From Verrucomicrobiota bacterium (lineage in GTDB: Bacteria; Chlamydiota; Chlamydiia; Chlamydiales; Rhabdochlamydiaceae), in the NCBI GenBank assembly GCA_018239665.1, contig JAFEGV010000003.1, forward strand, positions 1-64,000: a DNA stretch of 64,000 nt, in the 5' to 3' direction. Numbering within the stretch: position 1 is the first letter of the stretch; each line of letters opens with the position of its first letter. The position numbers were made by a program, and so were the translations under genes. Of the stretch, positions 17,407 through 26,583 are shown in pieces. The notes under the pieces are model-generated. The model was not told the origin of the DNA and made no database searches. It was given only the letters and a program-made list of their open reading frames with translations.

Positions 17407-18003
17407 TTAAGGGCGCACACGATGCTCTTCGGCAATCACAATGCTGCGTAAAATCGTGTACGCGTTGTCTAAGTTGTCATTGACGATATGGTAGTCGTAA
17501 TGACGCGCCATTTCCATCTCTTGCTCTGCCCAAGAGAGCCTCTTTTCAATCGTCTCGGGGCATTCCGTCTGGCGCTTGCACAGGCGCTGCTTTAACTCTT
17601 CCAGAGAAGGAGGGCTTAAGAACACGTAGACCGCCGGGAAGTTCTCCTTCTTCAGCCTCATCGCGCCTTGAGTGTCGATCACTAAGAACACATGTTTGCC
17701 GGTAGCCTGGCTCTTCGTCACGTATTCGCGAGAAGTGCCGTATTGATGGCCGAACACCTCAGCGAACTCTAAAAAGTCCCCTGAGCTCTTCTTAGCTTCA
17801 AACTCCTCATCGGTTAAAAAAAAATAGTCCCTTCCAGGGATTTCTCCGGGGCGGATCTTCCGCGTTGTGCACGATACGCTCTCCGCCACGCAATCGAACT
17901 CATTGATCAACATCCTGACCAGCGTTGTTTTTCCCGTACCTGCGGGAGCGCTGATGATAAAAACAAGGCCGTGCGATAAGTTCCCAAGGATCTTTGCAAC
18001 CAT
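17407..18003 (-). CDS. gmk: Guanylate kinase
   Basis: Phosphorylates GMP to GDP with ATP; 198 residues, normal length. P-loop SAPAGTGKTT at ~19-28, the GMP-binding SCTTRKIRPGE and GRDYFFLTDEEF segments, and the FLEFAEVFGHQYGTS region are all present. It starts two bases after the stop of yicC, indicating one transcript. Equivalent to CT030. Confidence 0.96.
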   Translation of the reverse strand: MVAKILGNLSHGLVFIISAPAGTGKTTLVRMLINEFDCVAESVSCTTRKIRPGEIPGRDYFFLTDEEFEAKKSSGDFLEFAEVFGHQYGTSREYVTKSQATGKHVFLVIDTQGAMRLKKENFPAVYVFLSPPSLEELKQRLCKRQTECPETIEKRLSWAEQEMEMARHYDYHIVNDNLDNAYTILRSIVIAEEHRVRP

Positions 18004-18005
18004 GA

Positions 18006-18893
18006 TTATTCGATATTTTGTACTTGTTCTCGGATCTTTTCCAACTCGCTCTTAATGTTGACAACCGCCAGCGAAATCTCCGTTTCCATCGATTTTGCAG
18101 CCAGCGTGTTGGCCTCCCTGTTCATTTCCTGAACGAGGAAGTCCAGAGTTCTTCCAATTGCCTTTTCCGCAGTTTTCAGATGCGTTTGAAACTGCTGGAT
18201 GTGGGAGTTTGCCCGAACGATCTCTTCAGTCACATCGGCTTTTTCTGCTAACAGGGCGATCTCCCGATGCACGCGGTCTTCGACTTCGCTTGTCAGAGGA
18301 CCGATCTCTTGGAGCCTCTCTCGGATCTTCTGCTGATAGCGGAGGAGGGGCCCCTCTTTTTTTGCCTCGATCGACTGCAATGTGCTCTGGACGAGGCTCA
18401 AACGCCCTTCCATATCGGCGGCTAAAACTTTCCCTTCATGCTCCTTCATTCGCATCAGCTCATTCAGCGCTCCGAACACAGCGTCTTTCAACGCTTCGCG
18501 GATCGCTTCATCGTCTTTTTCCTGCTCGATTGGGTTGAACGCTTGCATCTGATCGACGAGGAACTTCAAGTCGACCTCTTTTTTAGGATCCAGTCCAAGC
18601 ATTGAGGCGATCTTGTCCCAACCCGCTTTGATCGTATGCAGCTGCCGCAGCGTGTCCTCATAGATCCGCTCGCCTCCCCCGTCATGCTGTAATGAAATGC
18701 GGACAGTGACCTGTCCACGCTCCAATTGCGTCATTAGCCATTTCCTGACCTCGACTTCAAAGCGCAGGAAGTCTTTAGGAAGATAAATCGAGAGATCGAG
18801 CATTTTTCTATTAACGGAATGGATCTCGACAACAAGCCGGCCGAAGGGAGCTTCCTTACTGAACCGGCCATATGCGGTCATACTTCTGATCAT
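18006..18893 (-). CDS. yicC: YicC family endoribonuclease
   Basis: A 295-residue YicC-family protein, starting with the diagnostic MIRSMTAYGRF and ending with the DUF1732-type segment (QEMNREANTLAAKS then MNVIKSELEKIREQ-like tail). The family has been linked to RNase activity and stress or stationary-phase physiology. It precedes gmk in many bacteria, as here. ATG 18893 is chosen over the preceding TTG codon. Confidence 0.92.
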   Translation of the reverse strand: MIRSMTAYGRFSKEAPFGRLVVEIHSVNRKMLDLSIYLPKDFLRFEVEVRKWLMTQLERGQVTVRISLQHDGGGERIYEDTLRQLHTIKAGWDKIASMLGLDPKKEVDLKFLVDQMQAFNPIEQEKDDEAIREALKDAVFGALNELMRMKEHEGKVLAADMEGRLSLVQSTLQSIEAKKEGPLLRYQQKIRERLQEIGPLTSEVEDRVHREIALLAEKADVTEEIVRANSHIQQFQTHLKTAEKAIGRTLDFLVQEMNREANTLAAKSMETEISLAVVNIKSELEKIREQVQNIE

Positions 18894-18974
18894 CAAAAAA
18901 TCCTGTTAAATCGTAAATGCCTTAGGCATAAGGTATACCTGATTGCACCATGGCAAGTCAAGATCTTTAGAGAA

Positions 18975-19003
18975 GAATAAAAGGCGCGCTTTAAGAGCGC
19001 GCC
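18975..19003 (-). terminator. Terminator of the hybrid histidine kinase
   Basis: GC-rich perfect stem (GGCGCGCT / AGCGCGCC) with a five-base loop and TTTTATT on the minus strand. It lies 77 bases downstream of the kinase stop and before yicC. Confidence 0.85.
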
Positions 19004-19079
19004 TCTCAGACAAGATTCTTTTTAAGTCAAAACAGCAAACCTCTTAGAGTCAACCATTAAAGAAATCTCTAAACTCTGC

Positions 19080-20603
19080 TTATTGAGGTTTTTCCGATAT
19101 ATTAAGCAACATCTGCTGCAAGGCTTCTTTTTTGACAGGTTTATGGACAACGCCTGACATTTGAGCCTCCTTGCATTTTTGATCATCTTCCGTATTGGCC
19201 GTGCAAGCGATAATGGGTATGTTCTTTCCCTTTTGCACACCGATCTGCTTAATGATCTCCGTTGCCTCAAACCCGTCCATGCGAGGCATCAACAGGTCCA
19301 TGAAAATGACATCAAAACCAAAAGGATTTGCTCCCACCTTGTCAACTGCGACTTGACCATCTTCCGCCACGTCGCATTGCAATCCCATCCCCTCTAACAT
19401 ACGCCTTAAGATTTTTGTGTTGAGCAGATTATCTTCAACGATCAGGGCTCGATAGTTGAATGTAATGGGATCTTTTTTCTCTTCAACGCCTCTTGGCGTC
19501 GATGCGGCGCTGACACAAGATTTGGAACCAACATCGATGATCACTGGCGACTTGCGCAGAGGATCGGACATTGACCGATCGCGGGATAGATATTGACCAT
19601 CATCCATTGGCATTTGAGACCCTTGAGGAAGAAAATACGGCAGGGTTAGCTTGACAGTTGATCCTCTACCTTCTCCGCTGACAATCATGAGGCTTCCATT
19701 CATGGCTTTTGCAAAAGTCGAACAGATCGAAAGTCCGATCCCTCCGCTATCCGATCGTTTAACGGGAGAACTACCGCCGATCTCAGGATCCATTGCAGAC
19801 CAAACAAAACCTTTTCCGTTGTCCCGGATTGTAATCACCAAACGTTTAGATCCATACAGATCTTCTTCCGTTGCAGCAACATCGATCTTTCCTGATTCAT
19901 TATGAACAATCGCATTTTGCAAGATCTCATCGACGATAAATTTCAATTTTTCCCGGTCAAGGACGACATTATCCATATATACAGGCAAATGGGTACAAAT
20001 CTCCCATCTATCAGCATGCAAAATTCTCTTAGATTCAATAATCTGCGTTAATAGCTCTCTTGGATTAAATCGAGAAGGAATGTTAGCCAAAGATCCATGT
20101 TCGAGGATTTTGTAAAAGCGAAACTTCTGAAGCCCATCGTTAAGGTCGATGGACACCCTCCGCAGACGAGGAACTTCGAGGCCCTCTTGGGGAGTTGTGC
20201 TTTCGAGAAAATCGGTCAATTGGGTTATCGATGGAGTGAGCACATGCGAGAGCAAGTTCAGATCTTCGGCTGTTTTTTGCATCTGAGGTTCAGAAATATG
20301 GTTGATCGAAATCACCTCGACATATCGACCGGATAAACTTACACCTTTTCTGACCAAAAGAGCCTCGAAAAAGGCGCCCGCTTTGCTCTGCACTCGGACA
20401 ACAGTATTATCAGGCGCATTTGGATCATAGTCTACGATCCACTGTTTAATGTCGGTGTTCTGGATCTCATGATCCCGCTCGCAACCCAAAAGAACGGAGC
20501 ACGTAGAAGTTGCTCCAACAACACGGCCACCTTCAACAAGAAGATGGGGAACAGGACTAAATTCAAGCCCTGCTAAAATAGATTGAATAGAATGTACTGC
20601 CAT
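19080..20603 (-). CDS. Hybrid sensor histidine kinase/response regulator
   Basis: A 507-residue cytosolic hybrid kinase. The N-terminal PAS-like region covers residues ~1-105. The phosphoacceptor box is degenerate (LLSHVLTPSITQL, His120). The ATPase domain has an N-box (DEILQNAIVHN, 225-235), a G1 box (DNGKGF, 261-266) and a G2 box (GGIGLSI, 287-293). A linker of ~60 residues leads to a receiver domain (385-505) with acidic pair VEDN, phosphoacceptor Asp436 in MDLLMPRMDG and Lys488. No membrane segment is seen, so the signal is internal or host-derived. An AGGAGG ribosome site precedes ATG 20603. It lies 11 bases after rnhB, so it is probably co-transcribed with it. Confidence 0.93.
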   Translation of the reverse strand: MAVHSIQSILAGLEFSPVPHLLVEGGRVVGATSTCSVLLGCERDHEIQNTDIKQWIVDYDPNAPDNTVVRVQSKAGAFFEALLVRKGVSLSGRYVEVISINHISEPQMQKTAEDLNLLSHVLTPSITQLTDFLESTTPQEGLEVPRLRRVSIDLNDGLQKFRFYKILEHGSLANIPSRFNPRELLTQIIESKRILHADRWEICTHLPVYMDNVVLDREKLKFIVDEILQNAIVHNESGKIDVAATEEDLYGSKRLVITIRDNGKGFVWSAMDPEIGGSSPVKRSDSGGIGLSICSTFAKAMNGSLMIVSGEGRGSTVKLTLPYFLPQGSQMPMDDGQYLSRDRSMSDPLRKSPVIIDVGSKSCVSAASTPRGVEEKKDPITFNYRALIVEDNLLNTKILRRMLEGMGLQCDVAEDGQVAVDKVGANPFGFDVIFMDLLMPRMDGFEATEIIKQIGVQKGKNIPIIACTANTEDDQKCKEAQMSGVVHKPVKKEALQQMLLNISEKPQ

Positions 20604-20614
20604 AGGAATACCTC

Positions 20615-21262
20615 CTAAATAAGAACACGGCTTTTTAACGGTTCAAATGTCAGCCTGTGGATTGGGCAGGGGCCATCGCGCTCAATAGCGAGCAAATGCT
20701 CCTTTGTGCCATAGCCCTTATGCCGATCAAATCCATATTGAGGCCATTGTTGATGGAATTCATCCATCATGCGGTCGCGGCTCTCTTTAGCAATGATCGA
20801 AGCCGCTGCTATCGATTGACTGAGCGCATCTCCTTTAATGATTGGTTCGCCAGGAATCACTGTTTGAGGCATTCGATTGCCATCGATAAGAAGATAATCA
20901 GGTTTTTTTGATAACGCATGGATTGCGATCAGCATCGCCTCAAAGGTTGCTTTGAGGATATTGATCTGATCGATTCTTAACGCATCGACAACGCCGATGG
21001 CGTAGCAAATTCCAGGGATATCGAGAAGTTTTTGAAAAAGGGCAAACCGCTGGGATGGGAGCAGCTTCTTGCTATCGTTGATCCCTTCAACGAGGATATC
21101 GTCGGGAAGGATGCAAGCTGCCGCCACAACAGGGCCTGCAAGAGGGCCCCTTCCAGCTTCATCGACTCCCGCAATGCAAGAAAACCCTCTTGCTCGGGCA
21201 TTCTTTTCAAAAAGGGTAAGGGCTTGCAGCCTGCTTTGTTCGCTATGGGAAAGTGTTGTCAT
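20615..21262 (-). CDS. rnhB: Ribonuclease HII
   Basis: Removes RNA from RNA-DNA hybrids and excises misincorporated ribonucleotides. The catalytic CIAGVDEAGRGPLAGPVV motif supplies the first Asp and Glu. LIDGN and AAASIIAKESRD supply the others. Starting from ATG 21262 gives 215 residues, the usual size; a longer frame to 21376 lacks family similarity upstream. Matches CT029. Divergent from the plus-strand kinase-like gene across a ~235-base AT-rich region. Confidence 0.95.
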   Translation of the reverse strand: MTTLSHSEQSRLQALTLFEKNARARGFSCIAGVDEAGRGPLAGPVVAAACILPDDILVEGINDSKKLLPSQRFALFQKLLDIPGICYAIGVVDALRIDQINILKATFEAMLIAIHALSKKPDYLLIDGNRMPQTVIPGEPIIKGDALSQSIAAASIIAKESRDRMMDEFHQQWPQYGFDRHKGYGTKEHLLAIERDGPCPIHRLTFEPLKSRVLI

Positions 21263-21497
21263 AAGTTCATATTCTCGGTGTGGCACGTTCTTTCTTTTAA
21301 AAGAGTATGACAGAACGAAAGTTTTTTGTAGATCGGGCGATAAGAAAAATCCCAATACTTTTCCAACTATTTTCATCCAAACTTCTTTTAAAAAAATAAA
21401 AAATATTTTTTATTTTATTTTTTCATGAAATTATATTACAATTATCGAATTGTTTAAACAATTTAATTAATCCCTTAATTCAAGGAGAATTTAAATA

Positions 21498-22619
21498 ATG
21501 GCTTCTTCTTCCACGCTAGTTGCACAAAGCTTTCATCTAAGGACATCTTCTCATGAAGACTGCTCATCTGATGCCAATCTATCGACCGAAGGCATGATTC
21601 CATCAGCGCTTGATGCAAATCCTTACTTGCACTTGTCGGAAGCGGAATTCTCCATGACAACCGGCTACATCGATGCAATCGACAATTATCTGACACCGAA
21701 ATTTGTCCACTTCTCAAGGCATGCCTTTCCCTTGCCCAGATCATTTCTTTGCCGTAAAACTGCAGAAAAAAAATCGGGGTATATTTTTCTAGACCGTCTT
21801 TCCGATGGGACAACAGCTAAACTCCCCGTTAAGTTCGGTCTCTCTCTCGATAGAAGGATTGTCATAATTAAGAGTATAAAGCCTGAAGACGTCAGAAAAA
21901 CTGAACTGGCCATTCAGAAAAAATTGCGACAGCTCGACCCGGAAAAGAAATATTATGTTGTCGGTCCAACGGTTACTTACCAAAATAATAAAGGAATTAG
22001 AAAAATTGCCTTTATCCTCGATTATAAACCGGATGGGGCTCTTCTTGAATACTTCAATAACCGCCTCATAAAGGACGGCAAGCTTTCTAATAAACAGCTC
22101 TATCCGATCGCCTATAAAATGGCCCGAATGCTATCGATCTTGCACCGAAACGGAATTGTCCATTTAGACGTGAAACTCGAAAATTTTCTTATGGAAGGCG
22201 ACGATGTGTTCCTCGCCGACTTTGGGCATTCGAACCACATAGGGCGCAAACTGCGGAAGGTGTATGGCAGCCCTGGATACATAGACCCTTTTTATTTCAA
22301 AGGGAAACGGATACGAGCGACGCCGGAAAAAGATGTGTGGAGCATGGGAATCTGCTTGAGCATTCTTAAACACGGCGCTGCATTCCAAAACTGGACGGAA
22401 CAAATGCAGGGAAACAACGCTAAGCTATCCCAGATGAAAGAAGCTGAGTTCTCTTGGAACAAGGCGAAATATTTACCGGATCGGTTTAACCCCGACTCGT
22501 TAGACTTCATCATCAACCAATGCTTGACACTGGATCCAAAGGCCAGGCCAACAGCGGAAGCTGTTTCTGAATTCGTCTTGGGGCTAATGGAAAGAAGACA
22601 AAAAAGAACCCTTCCTTAA
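21498..22619 (+). CDS. Eukaryotic-type Ser/Thr protein kinase-like protein
   Basis: A 373-residue protein with a eukaryotic-like kinase fold. The probable beta-3 lysine is in VIIKSIKPE (Lys125). The catalytic loop HLDVKLENF spans 222-230 (His-Arg-Asp has become His-Leu-Asp, so it is non-RD). The DFG motif is at 241-243, a GSPGYIDP activation/P+1 segment at 257-264, and DVWSMGICL is the F-helix. The glycine-rich loop is not evident. The first ~95 residues are unrelated to kinases and Ser/Thr-rich at the start, which fits but does not prove type III secretion. AAGGAG precedes ATG 21498, and the upstream region is very AT-rich. The gene is inserted between rplS and rnhB, adjacent in Chlamydia. 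A host-directed effector is plausible. Confidence 0.85.
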   Translation: MASSSTLVAQSFHLRTSSHEDCSSDANLSTEGMIPSALDANPYLHLSEAEFSMTTGYIDAIDNYLTPKFVHFSRHAFPLPRSFLCRKTAEKKSGYIFLDRLSDGTTAKLPVKFGLSLDRRIVIIKSIKPEDVRKTELAIQKKLRQLDPEKKYYVVGPTVTYQNNKGIRKIAFILDYKPDGALLEYFNNRLIKDGKLSNKQLYPIAYKMARMLSILHRNGIVHLDVKLENFLMEGDDVFLADFGHSNHIGRKLRKVYGSPGYIDPFYFKGKRIRATPEKDVWSMGICLSILKHGAAFQNWTEQMQGNNAKLSQMKEAEFSWNKAKYLPDRFNPDSLDFIINQCLTLDPKARPTAEAVSEFVLGLMERRQKRTLP

Positions 22620-22630
22620 AACGGGAAGGG
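22609..22630 (+). terminator. Weak terminator of the kinase-like gene
   Basis: Stem CCCTTCC / GGAAGGG overlapping the stop codon, in the 44-base gap with convergent rplS. The T-tract is poor. Confidence 0.45.
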
Positions 22631-22663
22631 TATCTCAAACTTAATCAGCTACACTTAATGAAA

Positions 22664-23065
22664 TTAGCTAGCTGGTTCTGCTTCGACTGGCTGAGCTTTA
22701 GCAGCTTCTTTGCCGCCGATGTGCTCTTTAACTTTAGATGCACGGCCAGAGCTTCCACGGAGATAATAGAGCTTGCTCTTGCGGACTTTACCTGTCTTGA
22801 CGACTTCAATTTTAGAGATCTTTGGGCTGTGGACTAAAAAGACCCTTTCGATACCCGCACCGTAAGAAAAACGGTAGAGTGAAAATGTTTCCGATAACCC
22901 AGTTCCTTTACGGGCAATGACTGTGCCGCTGAACATCTGGATACGCTCTTTTTCACCTTCAATGATGCGCATATGCACGTTCACAGTATCGCCTACGCGG
23001 AACGTAGGAACACTTTTCTTTAGGTGCACAGCTTCGATTTCTTGGATAATTTGACACTGTTTCAT
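22664..23065 (-). CDS. rplS: 50S ribosomal protein L19
   Basis: A 133-residue L19 located at the 30S-50S interface. FRVGDTVNVHMRIIEGEKER and the YLRGSSGRASKVKE tail are diagnostic. It is slightly longer than usual, with an Ala/Glu/Lys C-terminal extension. Follows trmD by 17 bases in the rpmE-to-rplS cluster (CT028). Confidence 0.97.
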   Translation of the reverse strand: MKQCQIIQEIEAVHLKKSVPTFRVGDTVNVHMRIIEGEKERIQMFSGTVIARKGTGLSETFSLYRFSYGAGIERVFLVHSPKISKIEVVKTGKVRKSKLYYLRGSSGRASKVKEHIGGKEAAKAQPVEAEPAS

Positions 23066-23082
23066 GTTTGTTATTCCTTACA

Positions 23083-23754
23083 CTACGATTTCAATAATTC
23101 TGGCCGGACTCTTTCTGTTTTTTCGAGGCCTTTCTCTCTGCGCCATTTTTCAATCTCGGCATGGTTGCCGCCAATTAACACTTCAGGGACCTTCATTCCC
23201 TCAAACTCTTCGGGGCGGGTATACAGCGGCCCTTCGAAGAATCCATTTTGGAATGAGTCGAGGTGCGCAGCCTCCTCATGTCCTAAAACCCCCGGAACAA
23301 ACCGGGCTACTGCATCCACAAGGACGATCGATGCCAAACAGCCGTTGGTGAGGACATAGTCGCCTATGCTGATCTCCTCGTCGACTTCCTTATCGATGAC
23401 CCTCTGGTCCATCCCCTCATAATGTCCACAAATCAGGACCAGATGGGACTCTGTCGCCAACCTCTGGCAGATCGAAGCATCGAGCTTCTTTCCCTGCGGC
23501 GATAGATAGACCACATGGGCCTGATCTGTCCGCACGCTTCTAATGGCTTGGACCATCGGCTTCGGCATTAAGACCATCCCAGGCCCGCCGCCGTATGGAC
23601 GGTCATCGACCTTACGGTGTTTTCCCTCGGCAAAATCGCGGACATCGGTTAGCCGGATATCGATCAAACCTTTTTCAATGGCCCGTTTAAGAATGCTTAC
23701 TCCGAACGGCCCCTGAAAATATTCAGGAAAAAGAGAAAGAATATCGATCAACAT
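23083..23754 (-). CDS. trmD: tRNA (guanine-37-N1)-methyltransferase
   Basis: SPOUT-class enzyme methylating G37 of tRNAs reading CNN codons, preventing frameshifts. 223 residues. The N-terminus MLIDILSLFPEYF, the DDRPYGGGPGMV motif, the knot region (LICGHYEGMDQRV) and the SIGDYVLTNG segment are all typical. Sits between rpsP and rplS as in CT027. Confidence 0.97.
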   Translation of the reverse strand: MLIDILSLFPEYFQGPFGVSILKRAIEKGLIDIRLTDVRDFAEGKHRKVDDRPYGGGPGMVLMPKPMVQAIRSVRTDQAHVVYLSPQGKKLDASICQRLATESHLVLICGHYEGMDQRVIDKEVDEEISIGDYVLTNGCLASIVLVDAVARFVPGVLGHEEAAHLDSFQNGFFEGPLYTRPEEFEGMKVPEVLIGGNHAEIEKWRREKGLEKTERVRPELLKS

Positions 23755-23771
23755 CTCTTTTTCCTTAAGCT

Positions 23772-24227
23772 TTACGCCTCAGCTTGAGCTTTTTTAGCGC
23801 GTGGAGCTTTTGGCTTTGCAGCAGCTTTTGGTTCTTTCGCTGCAGCAGCTTCTTTTTTAGGCTTAGCGACTTTAGCAGATGCTTCTTTTGCAGCAGATGG
23901 TGCAGTCTTAGCTTTTTTCAGAGCTCTACGCTTTGCAGCTTTCTTAACGCGTTTTTCTTGCCGCTTGTCGCGGATTTCTTTAATGACATGCGGAGCTACT
24001 TTTGCAATCAGGGCTTCCGCATTAGGAGTGATTTGAGCTCCTTGTCCAACCCAGTAGTGGATCCGGTCAGCATGCACGTGGCAATTGTTCTCATTGCTAA
24101 AGGGATTGTACCATCCCACCATTTCTAAATATTTTCCATCGCGAGGGCAACGGATATCTGTGACGACTAAGCGGTACGTTTGACGGTTCGTTCGCCCTTG
24201 TTGTCGCAATCGAATTTTTAAAGCCAT
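23772..24227 (-). CDS. rpsP: 30S ribosomal protein S16 with extended tail
   Basis: The first ~80 residues are standard S16 (MALKIRLRQQGRTNRQTYRLVV, given as MALKIRLRQQG then RTNRQTYRLVV; then EMVGWYNPF). A further ~65-residue tail is made almost entirely of Ala, Lys, Pro and Glu. The total of 151 is far longer than the usual 80-90. The tail resembles low-complexity extensions on L31 and L19 in the same cluster and is probably disordered. CT026 position. Confidence 0.96.
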   Translation of the reverse strand: MALKIRLRQQGRTNRQTYRLVVTDIRCPRDGKYLEMVGWYNPFSNENNCHVHADRIHYWVGQGAQITPNAEALIAKVAPHVIKEIRDKRQEKRVKKAAKRRALKKAKTAPSAAKEASAKVAKPKKEAAAAKEPKAAAKPKAPRAKKAQAEA

Positions 24228-24278
24228 ATTCAGATTACTCCTCTTGTGAGATCTCAGATCTCAGTTTGTGTTAAATGT

Positions 24279-25637
24279 TTAGCCGCCCCAAGGCATTTTA
24301 GGCATGTTCCCAGGAAAAGGGAGCTTGCCGCCCTTCTTCATCTGGTTCTTTAGGGCCGGCATCTCTTTACAAAATTGCTTCAGCCGCTTAAATCCCTTGA
24401 CCATCCGATTGACATCGTCAATCGTCGCGCCGCTGCCGTTTGCAATACGGCGGCGCCGGCTCGGGACAAGCTCAACTTTTTCTTTTCGCTCATCGGATGT
24501 CATCGAGGAGATCATTGCCTCAACTCGATTCAACTCTTTCTCATCGATATCGATCTCGCCCATCTCGGACATGCCGGGCAGCATTTTGAGCAAGCTCTTA
24601 AACGACCCCATTTTTTTGAACATACCCATCTGACGCAGATAATCTTCATAGGTAAACGCTGCTTTCATCAGCTTTTTCTCAAGGGCTTTGCTCTCTTCTT
24701 CGTCGAAAGTCTCTTCAGCCTTGCGGACGAGGTTGATCACATCCCCCATGCCGAGAATACGATCTGCCATTGAATGGGGATTGAAGATCTGCAAGTCGCC
24801 GATCTTTTCGCCGACACCTTCGAACTTAAGCGGTTTGTTCGTCACCTCTCGGATCGAGATGGCAGCTCCTGCGCGGGCGCTGCCGTCGAGCATCGTCAAG
24901 ATCGTTCCGGTGATCTGGATCCGTTGGTCAAACTCGGCAGCCACCTTGACAGCGTCCTGACCAGTCGCAGCGCTTGCGACAAAGAGGATTTCGTGAGGCG
25001 TGGTCGCTGCTTTGATCTGTTCAAGCTGCTGCATCAGTTCTTCATCGATATGCAAGCGGCCTGCGGTATCGACGATCAGGACATCGAACCCATCGGTCTT
25101 TGCCTTCTGAAGCGCTTCTTTTGCAACGCGGACCGGATTTGTTTCTCCATCGACTGCGTGGACAGGAACTTGAATTTGAGAACCCAATCGTTTGAGCTGT
25201 TCGATCGCTGCGGGCCTTTGCAGGTCGCATGCAGCGAGCAAGATCTTTTGCTGGGGAGTTTTTTTCTGTAAAAATGCTGCCAGCTTCGCGCACTGAGTCG
25301 TTTTTCCCGACCCTTGCAGACCGCACAACAGAATGACTGTGGGCTTTCCCGTTAAGACGAGGCCCGATTCTTCGCTTCCCATCAGAGCAACGAGCTCTTC
25401 ATGGACAACTTTAATAAATTGCTGGCCGGGCGTAACCGATTTGATGACGATATCGCCAACAGCTTTTTCTTTGACGCGTTTGACAAAATTGCTAGCGACC
25501 GAATAGTTGACGTCAGCATCGAGCAGCGCAAGACGCACTTGACGAACGGCATCGGAAATGTTGTCTTCCGAGAGGGATTTTTTTCCCATCATGCCGGAAA
25601 ACAGGTTTTGGAATTTTTCAGTTAATGCGCCAAACAT
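24279..25637 (-). CDS. ffh: Signal recognition particle protein Ffh
   Basis: GTPase of the SRP that targets nascent membrane proteins with 4.5S RNA and FtsY. 452 residues. The N domain is followed by the G domain (G1 LCGLQGSGKTT near residue 110, DTAGR, and a TMLDG segment standing in for the usual TKLDG). The C-terminal M domain holds GMFKKMGSFKSLLKMLPGM and the RNA-binding SRRRRIANGSG. The G4 variant (TMLDGSAR rather than TKLDGDAR) is worth noting: Lys to Met and Asp to Ser in the specificity motif. CT025 position. Confidence 0.95.
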   Translation of the reverse strand: MFGALTEKFQNLFSGMMGKKSLSEDNISDAVRQVRLALLDADVNYSVASNFVKRVKEKAVGDIVIKSVTPGQQFIKVVHEELVALMGSEESGLVLTGKPTVILLCGLQGSGKTTQCAKLAAFLQKKTPQQKILLAACDLQRPAAIEQLKRLGSQIQVPVHAVDGETNPVRVAKEALQKAKTDGFDVLIVDTAGRLHIDEELMQQLEQIKAATTPHEILFVASAATGQDAVKVAAEFDQRIQITGTILTMLDGSARAGAAISIREVTNKPLKFEGVGEKIGDLQIFNPHSMADRILGMGDVINLVRKAEETFDEEESKALEKKLMKAAFTYEDYLRQMGMFKKMGSFKSLLKMLPGMSEMGEIDIDEKELNRVEAMISSMTSDERKEKVELVPSRRRRIANGSGATIDDVNRMVKGFKRLKQFCKEMPALKNQMKKGGKLPFPGNMPKMPWGG

Positions 25638-25734
25638 ACAATCAAATATTTACTTATTTTTGGTCTGCTCTACTCGATAAATTTTGAGGGAATACAGCAA
25701 TCCAATAAAATTCATTAATAGAATAGACAGAAAC

Positions 25735-26583
25735 TCATTCAAATTCAAGGAAAAAGAAACGGTCGTGCCCTGCCCAATCCTTCTCAACCTTTTTAGCTTT
25801 CCAATGCCCTGCATTAAAGATATCTAAGACAGCCTCGCCCTGCCCCGTCCCGATCTCGAGGAACACGCGAGCGCCGGACTGCAAATGCCCTGGAAGCTCG
25901 CTGCTGAGCCTCTCGTAGAACAACAAGCCCGACTCACTGCCTAGGAGGGCAAGGGCCGGTTCAAAATCTTTGACGGAGCGGTCAAGAGAATCAAACTCTT
26001 TTTTTGAAATATAAGGGGGGTTGCAAAAAACGAAATCGGCCTTCCTCCCCTGAAACACCGAAAGCAGATCTCCGCAAAGGAACTCGACATCTAACTGGTT
26101 CCTCTTACAATTTTCTTTAGCCACCAAGATCGCCTGTTCGGAAAGGTCGGAAAGGGTCACGGAAAGCTCGGGAAACCGCTTTTTAAGGCCAAGTCCGATG
26201 CATCCTGAACCGCAACAAATATCCCAGGCATATTTCCCGGCAAGGGAAAGATCCTTGATCTGATCGGCAGCTTTTTCCAAGAGGACTTCCGTTTCCGGCC
26301 TGGGTATCAGCACGTCGGGCGTAACAAGAAGACTACAACCAAAAAAAGCTAGCTCGCCGCAAATGTACTCGACAGGCTCTCCCGTCGCCTTGCGCTTGAG
26401 AAGGGCTCGGTAAGTTGAAAGCTCATCTTCTTGAAGAGGACGATCGAATTGAAGATAAAGATTTAAGCGGGGCTCCTTCAGAACATATGAAAGGAGGTCC
26501 TCCGCGTGCCGTCTGGGATTGGAATCGTTTCTCTCTTTCAGATACTGGGCTGCTAGTTTTAAAACATCACCCAAGATCTTCAT
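25735..26583 (-). CDS. prmC: Peptide chain release factor N5-glutamine methyltransferase
   Basis: SAM-dependent enzyme (HemK/PrmC) methylating the GGQ glutamine of release factors; 282 residues. [13 protein letters not shown] is motif I and [12 protein letters not shown] carries the catalytic NPPY. ATG 26583, with GGAGAAGG upstream, overlaps the end of prfA by 17 bases and is preferred to a TTG at 26604. This is translational coupling with its own substrate gene. CT024 position. Confidence 0.95.
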   Translation of the reverse strand: MKILGDVLKLAAQYLKERNDSNPRRHAEDLLSYVLKEPRLNLYLQFDRPLQEDELSTYRALLKRKATGEPVEYICGELAFFGCSLLVTPDVLIPRPETEVLLEKAADQIKDLSLAGKYAWDICCGSGCIGLGLKKRFPELSVTLSDLSEQAILVAKENCKRNQLDVEFLCGDLLSVFQGRKADFVFCNPPYISKKEFDSLDRSVKDFEPALALLGSESGLLFYERLSSELPGHLQSGARVFLEIGTGQGEAVLDIFNAGHWKAKKVEKDWAGHDRFFFLEFE

